Below are positions 56,383-64,000 of a stretch of DNA of 64,000 nucleotides, one piece after another. The notes beneath the pieces are model-generated. The model was given only the letters and a program-made list of their open reading frames with translations. It did no database searches and was not told the origin of the DNA. The position numbers were made by a program, and so were the translations under genes. Each line of letters begins with the position of its first letter. The stretch's first letter is position 1. The DNA is from Thalassotalea psychrophila (lineage in GTDB: Bacteria > Pseudomonadota > Gammaproteobacteria > Enterobacterales > Alteromonadaceae), in assembly GCF_031583595.1 (NCBI RefSeq), contig NZ_CP134145.1, forward strand, positions 186,001 through 250,000. Direction: 5' to 3'.

Positions 56383-56852
56383 AAGAAGTAACATTAACAT
56401 TAGCCGATGAACGCGCGACTGTAGCAATGGGCAAACAAATAGCTGATATTACCAAACAGCTAAATTTAGATAATTTGTTAGTTTTCTTAAATGGAGATTT
56501 AGGCGCGGGCAAAACCACACTAACTCGTGGGTTTGTGCAAGGTATGGGGCACAAAGGTAACGTGAAAAGCCCAACTTACACTTTAGTTGAACCCTATGAG
56601 TTATTACCTTGGCATGTCTATCATTTTGACTTGTATCGTTTGAGCGATCCTGAAGAATTGGAATATATGGGAATTCGCGACTATTTTGCCTTAAAATCTT
56701 GCAGTTTTATTGAATGGCCTGAAAAAGGTGCTGGTATTTTGCCCCAAGAAGATCTTATTATTGATTTGCAGTATAATAATAATCAAAGACTCATCACATT
56801 ATTGGCAGCAACAAGCCAAGGTGAGCAAATAATAAATTTAATAACCAATTGA
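56379..56852 (+). CDS. tsaE: tRNA threonylcarbamoyladenosine biosynthesis ATPase TsaE
   Basis: The 157-residue protein has the Walker A loop FLNGDLGAGKTTLTRGF, KSPTYTLVEPYE and FDLYRLSDPEELEYMG, followed by SFIEWPEKG. It supports t6A37 tRNA modification with TsaB, TsaC and TsaD. It overlaps nnr by 4 bp. The last codons (ITN and the stop) fall in the left end of a repeat element at 56840-56914, so the C-terminus has been shaped by that insertion. Confidence 0.96.
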   Translation: MKEVTLTLADERATVAMGKQIADITKQLNLDNLLVFLNGDLGAGKTTLTRGFVQGMGHKGNVKSPTYTLVEPYELLPWHVYHFDLYRLSDPEELEYMGIRDYFALKSCSFIEWPEKGAGILPQEDLIIDLQYNNNQRLITLLAATSQGEQIINLITN

Positions 56853-56914
56853 TTAACTATGAGGTCTACTTTTTAATCATTAAAAATGATCAGGCTTGTA
56901 ATCAAATTGGAATA
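56840..56914. repeat. Internally deleted copy of the palindromic repeat, overlapping the end of tsaE
   Basis: The left part, AATAACCAATTGATTAACTATG and the following TCTACTTTTTA, matches the left end of the 161-bp element at 31932 (AATACCAATTCCATTAACTATG, TCTACTTTTTA) with few changes. The right part has AAAAATGATCAG, matching AAAAATGAGCAG, and ends with an inverted ATTCCAATTTGATTA-like terminus. About 85-90 bases of the middle are missing. It contains the tsaE stop codon. Confidence 0.7.
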
Positions 56915-56974
56915 ATAACATAAAGGCCAAATATCATTTGATATAGAGTCTTTGGGAAAGCGTAAATACAAACC

Positions 56975-58282
56975 ATGAGAAGTTGTAGTCTAAAAATATT
57001 CGTAGTTTTTTTTAGTATGTTCGCCGTTAATGCTTGGGCTATTAACGTTATTGAGGGCGTGCGTATTTGGCCGGCTCCTGAAAACACTCGCGTGGTGTTT
57101 GATTTAAGTGATAAGCCTGACTACAGCTATTTTTACCTAAGCAGCCCAAATCGCTTAGTTATTGATTTCAAAAATACTCAAAATATTTCCAATTTAAGCA
57201 ACCTTGCCAAAAATGATACCCGTATTAAGTTAATTCGCACTAGTTCAAGTAAGAACAATACCGCCGTGCGTTTAGTATTAGAGCTTAATAGTAGCTACGA
57301 TGACAGTATTTTTGTGCTTGCACCAACAGGGCCCTATGGTGACCGTTTGGTAGTTGATTTACTGGATAAAAAACGAAAACAAGTTGCCAGCCACAAACCT
57401 AAAAATACTAAACGTGATGTGATCATTGGTATTGATGCAGGGCATGGAGGTGAAGATCCAGGTTCTATTTCTAAAAGTGGTACCTACGAGAAAAAAATCA
57501 CCTTAGCCATCGCTAAACGCTTGCAAACTATTGTCAATAAAGAGCCAGGGATGAAAGCGGTAATGATCCGCACCGGAGACTACTTCGTTAATTTAAATCG
57601 TCGCACTGAAATTGCCCGCCAAAAACAAGTGGACTTTTTAGTGTCAATACATGCGGATGCATTTCATACCTCACAACCTCGCGGAGCGTCTGTTTGGATT
57701 GTAAATAACTCCAGAGCGCAATCAGAATTATCACGTTGGTTAGTAAATCGTGAGAAAAACTCTGAACTACTCGGTGGCGGTGGTGAATTAATTAAGCGTA
57801 CTAATGACGATAATCTTGCCGTTTTCTTAGCCGATCTGACTAAAGATAAGTCACTAGAAATAAGTGACCGTATGGCAAATAATGTTATTAAAGAATTGAA
57901 AACCGTAACTAAAATGCATAAAACCAAACCGCAAAATGCCAGTTTAGCGGTATTGAAATCATCAGATATTCCATCAATGCTGGTTGAAACTGGTTTTATC
58001 TCAAATCCTTATGATTTCAAAAATTTAATGTCATCAAGACATCAAACCAAACTGGCAACTGCAATTTTTAACGGTATGAAGAAACACTTTGTTCGCTACC
58101 CTCCTGAAGGTTCATTATTAGCGAGTAAAAAACCAACACAACATAAAATTGGTCGCGGTGAATCGCTGTCAGTTGTTGCTCAGCGCTATAAAGTGTCAGT
58201 TAAAGCGATTAAATTAGCCAACAATTTGAAAACTGATGTGGTACGAATTGGCCAAACCCTGACTATTCCTCGCGTAAACTGA
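56975..58282 (+). CDS. amiB: N-acetylmuramoyl-L-alanine amidase AmiB-type
   Basis: The 435-residue protein has a signal peptide ending near NAWA, an AMIN domain (VIEGVRIWPAPENTRVVFDLS) and a zinc amidase domain. The zinc ligands are visible in IDAGHGGEDPG, GTYEKKITLA and SIHADAF, and VETGFISNP holds the catalytic Glu. A C-terminal LysM repeat (HKIGRGESLSVVAQRYKVSVKAI) binds peptidoglycan. It splits septal peptidoglycan at division and is expected to need EnvC, encoded at 12331-13506. It lies between tsaE and mutL in the conserved superoperon. Confidence 0.96.
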   Translation: MRSCSLKIFVVFFSMFAVNAWAINVIEGVRIWPAPENTRVVFDLSDKPDYSYFYLSSPNRLVIDFKNTQNISNLSNLAKNDTRIKLIRTSSSKNNTAVRLVLELNSSYDDSIFVLAPTGPYGDRLVVDLLDKKRKQVASHKPKNTKRDVIIGIDAGHGGEDPGSISKSGTYEKKITLAIAKRLQTIVNKEPGMKAVMIRTGDYFVNLNRRTEIARQKQVDFLVSIHADAFHTSQPRGASVWIVNNSRAQSELSRWLVNREKNSELLGGGGELIKRTNDDNLAVFLADLTKDKSLEISDRMANNVIKELKTVTKMHKTKPQNASLAVLKSSDIPSMLVETGFISNPYDFKNLMSSRHQTKLATAIFNGMKKHFVRYPPEGSLLASKKPTQHKIGRGESLSVVAQRYKVSVKAIKLANNLKTDVVRIGQTLTIPRVN

Positions 58283-58303
58283 AGCTAAGAGAAGGTTAAA
58301 TTA

Positions 58304-60175
58304 ATGTCTATCGCGGTATTACCCGCTCGCCTTGCTAACCAAATAGCAGCAGGTGAAGTGGTTGAACGCCCAGCCTCTGTCGTTAAAGAATTAGTGGAAA
58401 ATTCCATTGATGCAGGTGCCACAAAAATTTCTATCGAGATAGAAAAGGGCGGCTCTAAACGTATTAAAATTACCGATGATGGCAAAGGTATTGTTAAAGA
58501 TGAATTAACCTTGGCGTTGTCTCGTCACGCCACCAGTAAAATTAAAAGTTTGGATGATTTAGAATCTATACATAGTTTAGGTTTTCGCGGTGAAGCATTG
58601 GCCAGTATCAGTTCGGTCTCGCGTTTAACCTTAACCTCTAAACCTGTAGAGCAAGACTCTGCTTGGCAAGCGATTGCTGTAGGCCGAGATATGCAGGTAG
58701 ACATTAAACCTGCAGCTCATCCGGATGGTACCAGCATTGATGTTGAAGATTTATTTTTCAATACCCCGGCAAGAAGAAAATTTTTACGCACCGAAAAAAC
58801 TGAGTTTACCCACATTGATGAAGTGGTGCGTCGAATTGCTTTATCTAAATTAGCAATCACCATTATCCTTAGCCATAATGGCAAAGTAATTAGACAGTAT
58901 CGTAGTGCAAAAACCGAGAAGCAAATCGAAAAACGCATAGCTTCTGTATGTGGACAAGGGTTCATCGATAATGCCATCACTTTAGACTTTAAACATGATA
59001 ATTTGCACTTGTGGGGTTGGATTGCTAAGCCCGAATTTTATCAACGTCAAAATGATTTAAGTTACAGTTACGTAAACGATCGGATGATGCGTGATAAATT
59101 AATCAATCATGCCATTAGACAAGCCTATGCTGATCGTTTGACTCATGATGGCTATCCAGCATTTGTATTGTTTTTTAATTTAGATTTTGCTGATGTGGAT
59201 GTAAATGTGCATCCGGCAAAGCATGAAGTGCGTTTTCACCAAGCTCGGTTTGTTCATGACTTTATTTGTTCTGCCGTAGAGCAAACACTTAATGCCGAAC
59301 AATCACCATTATCAGAAACACTATTATGTGATGAGCATGGTGAAGTTATTGAAAATGCGAGCCAGCCTTATGCTCGTGATTATGTGCAGCCTTTACAGAT
59401 GGTTTCAGAAAAAACCGCCAACCAAGCTAACAATTACCCAAATACTCATCAACATAGCCAGCAGCGTCCATCGCAACAAGCGGTTGGTAATTATCATTCA
59501 CTGTTAGCAACACCACATACAAATGTCGTAGACACAGTACCAATCGCAACCGGTGAGTCTTCAGTGGCAACAACATTTTCTTCCCCCGCTGAATTTGCTC
59601 CAGCAGTTACTGCTAGCCAACCATCGATTAATGATCAATTTCGTTTATTAACTATGGTAGGCGACCTTGTTGCTTTAGTTGAATACAAACAAACAATCTA
59701 TTGTATGCAACTAAAACCATTGTGTATTGCAGTAAATAGAGAGTTGTTAAGTCAATCCTTTGCAAACGGCATTGTCTCTCAACCATTATTATTGCCAGTT
59801 TCTATTACCCTTGATAAAGCGATGATTTGTTTCATTGATACTAATCTAGAATCATTCGAACGAGCAGGAATTAAATGCACTATTAAAGGCTCTCAATGTA
59901 TTATTCGCCAATATCCTGCGCAACTAAGAGATAAGGATATTAGCCAAAGCTTTTTGCAACTGCTTAATTTATTAATGGCAGATGAATTTTTATCAGAGCA
60001 GACCTGGTTACTGGCTTTAGCTGAACTTAAATTACCCGAGCAATTAGATTTAACACATAGCCAACAGTTGTTATTAAACGGTAAAACTTTACCAAACTTT
60101 GATCTTTCTGAGTATATGCGCTTGAATTCTATTGAAGTAGACCTTATTTCATACATTAATCAGCTAGCACACTAA
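58304..60175 (+). CDS. mutL: DNA mismatch repair protein MutL
   Basis: The 623-residue protein has the GHKL ATPase domain: [42 protein letters not shown] and [13 protein letters not shown]. The [13 protein letters not shown] region follows. A long, low-conservation linker (about residues 335-440) precedes the C-terminal dimerisation domain. The endonuclease motif DQHA-x2-E is absent, as in other gammaproteobacterial MutL working with MutH. It couples MutS mismatch recognition to strand removal. Confidence 0.97.
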   Translation: MSIAVLPARLANQIAAGEVVERPASVVKELVENSIDAGATKISIEIEKGGSKRIKITDDGKGIVKDELTLALSRHATSKIKSLDDLESIHSLGFRGEALASISSVSRLTLTSKPVEQDSAWQAIAVGRDMQVDIKPAAHPDGTSIDVEDLFFNTPARRKFLRTEKTEFTHIDEVVRRIALSKLAITIILSHNGKVIRQYRSAKTEKQIEKRIASVCGQGFIDNAITLDFKHDNLHLWGWIAKPEFYQRQNDLSYSYVNDRMMRDKLINHAIRQAYADRLTHDGYPAFVLFFNLDFADVDVNVHPAKHEVRFHQARFVHDFICSAVEQTLNAEQSPLSETLLCDEHGEVIENASQPYARDYVQPLQMVSEKTANQANNYPNTHQHSQQRPSQQAVGNYHSLLATPHTNVVDTVPIATGESSVATTFSSPAEFAPAVTASQPSINDQFRLLTMVGDLVALVEYKQTIYCMQLKPLCIAVNRELLSQSFANGIVSQPLLLPVSITLDKAMICFIDTNLESFERAGIKCTIKGSQCIIRQYPAQLRDKDISQSFLQLLNLLMADEFLSEQTWLLALAELKLPEQLDLTHSQQLLLNGKTLPNFDLSEYMRLNSIEVDLISYINQLAH

Positions 60176-60221
60176 ATTTGTCCCGTGCTAGTACGAGTAT
60201 ATATTCAACACTTGAGAAGAT

Positions 60222-61169
60222 ATGAGCGAAAACCAGCAACAAAAGTTACCACCAGTAATTTGCATTATGGGGCCAACTGCCTCAGGCAAAACTGATCTGG
60301 CTTTTGGTTTAAGTGATCACTTACCTTGCGATATTATTAGTGTTGATTCTGCTCTTATTTATAAAAGTATGGATATCGGTAGTGCCAAGCCAACTAAAGA
60401 TGAGCTTGCCAAATACCCACATAGGTTAATTGATATTATTGACCCAAGTGAGAGTTACTCTGTTGCAGATTTTTGCCGAGACGCAAAACGTGAAATAGAT
60501 GATATTCGTAGCCGCGGCCGAATTCCTATTCTAGTCGGTGGAACTATGATGTATTTCAAGAGTCTACTTGAAGGCATTTCACCCTTGCCAGCTGCAAACG
60601 CTGAAATTCGTGCTGGTATAACTGCTGAAGCTGAACAAAAAGGTTGGCAACACATACATGATTTACTTAATGAAGTTGATCCTGTTTCAGCCGAAAGAAT
60701 TCACCCTAATGATCCACAGCGATTAACCCGGGCTTTAGAAGTTTATCGTATAACTAATAAAAGCATGACCGAGTTAACCAAGATCAAAGGTGATACCCTA
60801 GATGGTGATATTCTACAGTTTGCAATTAGCACCACTGAGCGAGCCAAATTGCATCAACGCATAGAGCTTAGATACAACATTATGTTGGAACAAGGTTTTC
60901 AACAAGAAGTAGAACAACTTAAACAACGTAGCGATTTACATGAAGAGTTACCTTCAATTCGTTGTGTTGGATATAGACAAATGTGGCAACATTTAAACGG
61001 TGAATTTGATTATGATGAAATGATCTTTCGCGGTGTCTGTGCCACTAGACAACTCGCCAAGCGGCAACTAACTTGGCTTCGTGGTTGGCCAAACTTAACT
61101 TGGCTAACCACCAATGATGAAACTAATTTACAACAAATATTAAGTTGTTTAGCAAAGTTGAAATCATAG
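60222..61169 (+). CDS. miaA: tRNA dimethylallyltransferase
   Basis: The 315-residue protein has the P-loop [52 protein letters not shown] and [14 protein letters not shown]. It transfers a dimethylallyl group to A37 of tRNAs reading U-initial codons. It lies between mutL and hfq, as in E. coli, where hfq promoters also lie in this region. Confidence 0.97.
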   Translation: MSENQQQKLPPVICIMGPTASGKTDLAFGLSDHLPCDIISVDSALIYKSMDIGSAKPTKDELAKYPHRLIDIIDPSESYSVADFCRDAKREIDDIRSRGRIPILVGGTMMYFKSLLEGISPLPAANAEIRAGITAEAEQKGWQHIHDLLNEVDPVSAERIHPNDPQRLTRALEVYRITNKSMTELTKIKGDTLDGDILQFAISTTERAKLHQRIELRYNIMLEQGFQQEVEQLKQRSDLHEELPSIRCVGYRQMWQHLNGEFDYDEMIFRGVCATRQLAKRQLTWLRGWPNLTWLTTNDETNLQQILSCLAKLKS

Positions 61170-61276
61170 TGTATACTTAAAAAGCTCGTTGTGTAACTAA
61201 CTAAATTTGCACAATTAATTTACTCTAATTTGGTTATCGTAAATCGGATTAACAATAACAATAAGGGGCCAATACA

Positions 61277-61522
61277 ATGGCAAAAGGTCAATCTTTACAA
61301 GACCCATTTTTGAATGCTTTACGTCGTGATCGCATTCCCGTGGCAATCTACTTAGTCAACGGTATTAAACTGCAAGGCCAAGTTGAATCATTTGATCAAT
61401 TTGTAATTTTGCTAAAAAACACGGTAAGCCAGATGGTATATAAGCATGCTATATCAACAGTTGTACCGTCTAGAGCAGTTAACACATCTAATCCGGCTGA
61501 ATTTGCTCAACCGGGGGAATAA
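61277..61522 (+). CDS. hfq: RNA chaperone Hfq, short-tail form
   Basis: The 81-residue protein has the full Sm core: [32 protein letters not shown], then the Sm1 [14 protein letters not shown] and the Sm2 [12 protein letters not shown]. The C-terminal tail is about 15 residues and ends FAQPGE, shorter than the ~37-residue tail in E. coli but still acidic at the tip. It forms a hexamer that joins small RNAs with mRNAs. AAGGGG precedes the ATG. Confidence 0.98.
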   Translation: MAKGQSLQDPFLNALRRDRIPVAIYLVNGIKLQGQVESFDQFVILLKNTVSQMVYKHAISTVVPSRAVNTSNPAEFAQPGE

Positions 61523-61554
61523 CGCCTAAATGAAATTGAATTGGAATTGCTCAT

Positions 61555-62841
61555 TTGTTTGATAGACATCAAGCAGGTGAGCAAGCTGTACTCGTTCACA
61601 TAGATTTTCCGCAAGAAAACGCCCGTGAAGACCTACAAGAATTTGAAATGCTAGTATCTTCTGCTGGAGTAAATTCTTTAACTGTAGTTACTGGTAAACG
61701 AAGTACCCCTCACACTAAATTTTTTGTTGGTAGTGGTAAAGCTGAAGAAATTCGCGATGCAGTGAATTTGTATGATGCCGATGTGATTTTATTTAATCAT
61801 GCCCTTAGTCCATCACAAGAAAAAAATATCGAAGCGTTGTGCGAATGTCGAGTTATTGACCGTACCTCACTTATTTTAGATATTTTTGCCCAACGTGCTC
61901 GTACACATGAAGGCAAGTTGCAAGTAGAACTTGCTCAACTTCGTCACATGAGTACTCGCTTAATTCGAGGTTGGACGCATTTAGAAAGACAAAAAGGTGG
62001 TATTGGTTTACGTGGGCCAGGTGAAACACAACTAGAAACCGATAGGCGATTACTACGCGATCGAATGCACAATATTCGAGGTCGTTTAGCCAAAGTAGAA
62101 AAGCAACGCCATCAAGGCCGCAGAGCTCGCGAAAGAGCTGAAATACCTACCGTATCTTTGGTAGGATACACCAACGCTGGAAAGTCTACCTTATTTAATC
62201 GAATTACTAATGCAGATGTTTATGCGGCCGATCAATTATTCGCAACCCTTGATCCGACACTAAGAAAGCTCCATATAGAAGATGTAGGGCGAATTATATT
62301 AGCCGATACCGTTGGCTTTATTCGTCATTTACCTCACGATTTAGTTGCTGCCTTTAAGGCTACTCTGACAGAAACCAGAGAAGCGGATTTGCAATTGCAT
62401 GTAGTTGACATTGCTGATGAACGCCGCGCCGATAATATGGCGCAGGTAGATGCAGTTCTGGAAGAAATCGAAGCAAATGAAATACCGCAATTATTAGTAT
62501 GTAACAAAATTGATAATTTGCATGATATTGCGCCGCGCATTGACCGTGATGATCAAGGTAAGCCGATTAGGGTTTGGCTATCAGCCAGAGCGAATATTGG
62601 TTTAGAGTTATTAGATATTGCTTTGTCGGAATTATTAGCGACAGACATTGTCAAACACACACTTAAAATACCAGCAAGTGCTGGAAAATTGCGTGGTACA
62701 TTATACGAACTAAACTGTATAAAAGGTGAATCATACGATGAACAAGGAAATTGTTTATTAGATGTGACATTACCATTGCGAGAGTGGAATAAATTGTTGA
62801 AAGCAGGTAAAAGCGAAGTACAAGGCTTTATCCTGAATTAA
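61555..62841 (+). CDS. hflX: Ribosome-associated GTPase HflX
   Basis: The start is TTG at 61555: the protein then begins MFDRHQAGEQAVLVHIDFPQ, which matches the N-terminus of E. coli HflX (MFDRYDAGEQAVLVHI), so the rare start is supported by homology. The 428-residue protein has the N-terminal HflX domain (VIDRTSLILDIFAQRARTHEG, GGIGLRGPGETQLE) and a G domain with GYTNAGKSTLFN, DTVGFIRHLP and NKID. It splits stalled 70S ribosomes. It lies between hfq and hflK. Confidence 0.97.
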   Translation: MFDRHQAGEQAVLVHIDFPQENAREDLQEFEMLVSSAGVNSLTVVTGKRSTPHTKFFVGSGKAEEIRDAVNLYDADVILFNHALSPSQEKNIEALCECRVIDRTSLILDIFAQRARTHEGKLQVELAQLRHMSTRLIRGWTHLERQKGGIGLRGPGETQLETDRRLLRDRMHNIRGRLAKVEKQRHQGRRARERAEIPTVSLVGYTNAGKSTLFNRITNADVYAADQLFATLDPTLRKLHIEDVGRIILADTVGFIRHLPHDLVAAFKATLTETREADLQLHVVDIADERRADNMAQVDAVLEEIEANEIPQLLVCNKIDNLHDIAPRIDRDDQGKPIRVWLSARANIGLELLDIALSELLATDIVKHTLKIPASAGKLRGTLYELNCIKGESYDEQGNCLLDVTLPLREWNKLLKAGKSEVQGFILN

Positions 62842-62943
62842 CCTGCTGTTACTATTGAAGTAACAAAGATAAATGAAGGTAAATATATAAATGGTATATT
62901 TACTCGTATAAATTTTTAAACATTGCACCAATTGGAGAGCAGA

Positions 62944-64000
62944 ATGGCTTGGAATGAACCGGGGAAAAACGATAATGATCCCTGGAAAAATAAAGGCGGT
63001 CGTGATCAAGGACCACCAGATTTAGACGAACTACTGAAAGATCTTGGCAATAAATTTGGCGGGATATTTGGTGGAAATAAACCAGGCAAGTCTGGCGGCT
63101 CAGGTAGCGTTAGTGGCTTTGGCGCTGGCATTGTTATTGCTATTGCCGTTGTCGTTTGGGCCGTAAGTGGTTTCTATACCATTAAAGAAGCAGAGCGTGG
63201 CGTAGTGTTACAGTTTGGTGAATTTAATGGGTTAGTTGATCCAGGTATTCATTGGCAGCCTACCTTTGTACAAAAAGTAATACCAGTTGACGTACAAACA
63301 ACGCGTAACCTTCCTGCCAGCGGTTATATGATGACGGAAGACTTGAATTTGATTCGAGTAGAGATGGCAGTTCAGTACCGTATTATCGATGCACGTAATT
63401 ACCTATTTAGCGTAACGAATGCAGATAACAGTTTAGAGCATGCTTTTGATAGTGCGATTCGTTATGTTGTTGGTCATTCTGAAATGGATGATGTTTTAAC
63501 AACAGGTAAAGAACAAGTCCGTCAATCAGTATGGGCAGAACTTGACAAAGTTATCGAAGCATACAATCTAGGCATTATTGTCTCGGATGTTAACTTTAAA
63601 AATGCCCGTCCTCCGGAGCAAGTTAAAGACGCGTTTGATGATGTAAATGCTGCAAAAGAAGATGAAGAACGTTTTGTTTTAGAAGCAGAAGCTTATGCGT
63701 TATCAGTAGAGCCAGAAGCTCGTGGTCGTTCTAAACGTATGGAACAAGATGCTATTGCTTACAAACAACAAGTTGTATTAGCGTCTGAAGGTGAAGTGGC
63801 AAAATTTGAAAAACTTTTACCTGAATATAAAGCCGCTCCAGAAGTTACTCGCCAGCGTTTATACATATCCACTATGGAAAAAGTATATTCAAATACTTCG
63901 AAAGTTATGGTTGATGTAGATGGCGGTAATAGCATGATGTATTTACCGCTTGATAAAATTATGCAGCAGCAACAACAAACGTCACCATATAAAAGAGAAA
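62944..64000 (+). CDS. hflK: HflK, FtsH regulator subunit (C-terminus cut by window edge)
   Basis: The frame opens at an ATG with GGAGAG just upstream and remains open for 352 codons to the window end. MAWNEPGKNDNDPWKNKGG is followed by a Gly-rich stretch, one membrane segment (GAGIVIAIAVVVWAVSGF) and the SPFH/band-7 domain (YTIKEAERGVVLQFGEF, PGIHWQPTF, FKNARPPEQVKDAFDDVNAAKEDEER). HflK and HflC form a membrane cage that restrains the FtsH protease. Only the C-terminal tail should be missing. hflC is expected next. Confidence 0.97.
   Translation, partial: MAWNEPGKNDNDPWKNKGGRDQGPPDLDELLKDLGNKFGGIFGGNKPGKSGGSGSVSGFGAGIVIAIAVVVWAVSGFYTIKEAERGVVLQFGEFNGLVDPGIHWQPTFVQKVIPVDVQTTRNLPASGYMMTEDLNLIRVEMAVQYRIIDARNYLFSVTNADNSLEHAFDSAIRYVVGHSEMDDVLTTGKEQVRQSVWAELDKVIEAYNLGIIVSDVNFKNARPPEQVKDAFDDVNAAKEDEERFVLEAEAYALSVEPEARGRSKRMEQDAIAYKQQVVLASEGEVAKFEKLLPEYKAAPEVTRQRLYISTMEKVYSNTSKVMVDVDGGNSMMYLPLDKIMQQQQQTSPYKRE

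Noticed and set aside
62849..62870. TGTTAC...GTAACA hairpin after hflX
   Set aside because: The 6-bp stem lacks a following T run, and hflX-hflK is normally co-transcribed, so it is not called a terminator.

Overview
The window is chromosomal DNA from an AT-rich marine gammaproteobacterium. Gene order and protein similarity point to the Alteromonadales, most likely the Colwelliaceae (Colwellia/Thalassotalea type), but no rRNA or other marker fixes the genus. Several blocks keep the order known from Escherichia coli or Shewanella: yibQ/envC/gpmI/yibN/grxC/secB/gpsA/trmL, cpxA-cpxR with a divergent cpxP, tex/greB/ompR/envZ/pckA/hslO/hslR, and psd/rsgA/orn/queG/nnr/tsaE/amiB/mutL/miaA/hfq/hflX/hflK. 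I found no tRNA, rRNA, CRISPR array, prophage or insertion sequence.

Layout. (1) 1-10613: the edge of an exopolysaccharide locus of the exosortase/PEP-CTERM type. Leftward genes encode a truncated large RIFT-barrel-like protein, a GNAT/CelD-like acyltransferase, a NodU/CmcH-type carbamoyltransferase, a polysaccharide deacetylase and a FemAB-like protein. They diverge from a PrsT-type TPR lipoprotein followed by a trypsin-like protease. The exosortase and glycosyltransferases must lie to the left if they exist. (2) 10637-18153: core genes for septal peptidoglycan hydrolysis control (envC), glycolysis, redox, protein export and tRNA modification. An RDD membrane protein is inserted here. (3) 18276-23472: fieF, a secreted lysophospholipase-like hydrolase, the Cpx envelope-stress system and an orphan BlaI-type repressor. 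(4) 23564-29132: a flavin reductase, a glycerate permease/kinase pair and tex. (5) 29269-35779: greB, ompR-envZ, a small orphan membrane protein bracketed by repeats, pckA and the hslR-hslO pair. (6) 36121-47660: a complete gspC-to-gspN type II secretion operon. (7) 47699-64000: ugpQ-like, psd, rsgA, orn, two non-core genes (a two-TM protein with an Hpt-like tail, and an alpha/beta hydrolase), then queG and the nnr-tsaE-amiB-mutL-miaA-hfq-hflX-hflK superoperon, cut by the window end.

How it works together. Much of the window concerns the envelope: EPS modification, EnvC and its likely amidase partner AmiB, Cpx and EnvZ/OmpR sensing, SecB and the T2SS. Two GTAAA-N6-GTAAA pairs, which fit the described CpxR half-site pattern, lie in the cpxR-cpxP intergenic region and upstream of a good sigma70-like promoter before gspC. 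They raise the testable idea that Cpx controls the secretion operon. A small family of palindromic intergenic repeats (three copies, one of which supplies the stop codon of tsaE) is the clearest non-genic structure. I did not find a convincing wholly new multi-gene system. The least explained items are the Hpt-like membrane protein, the repeat-bracketed small membrane protein and the carbohydrate-modification cassette at the left edge.
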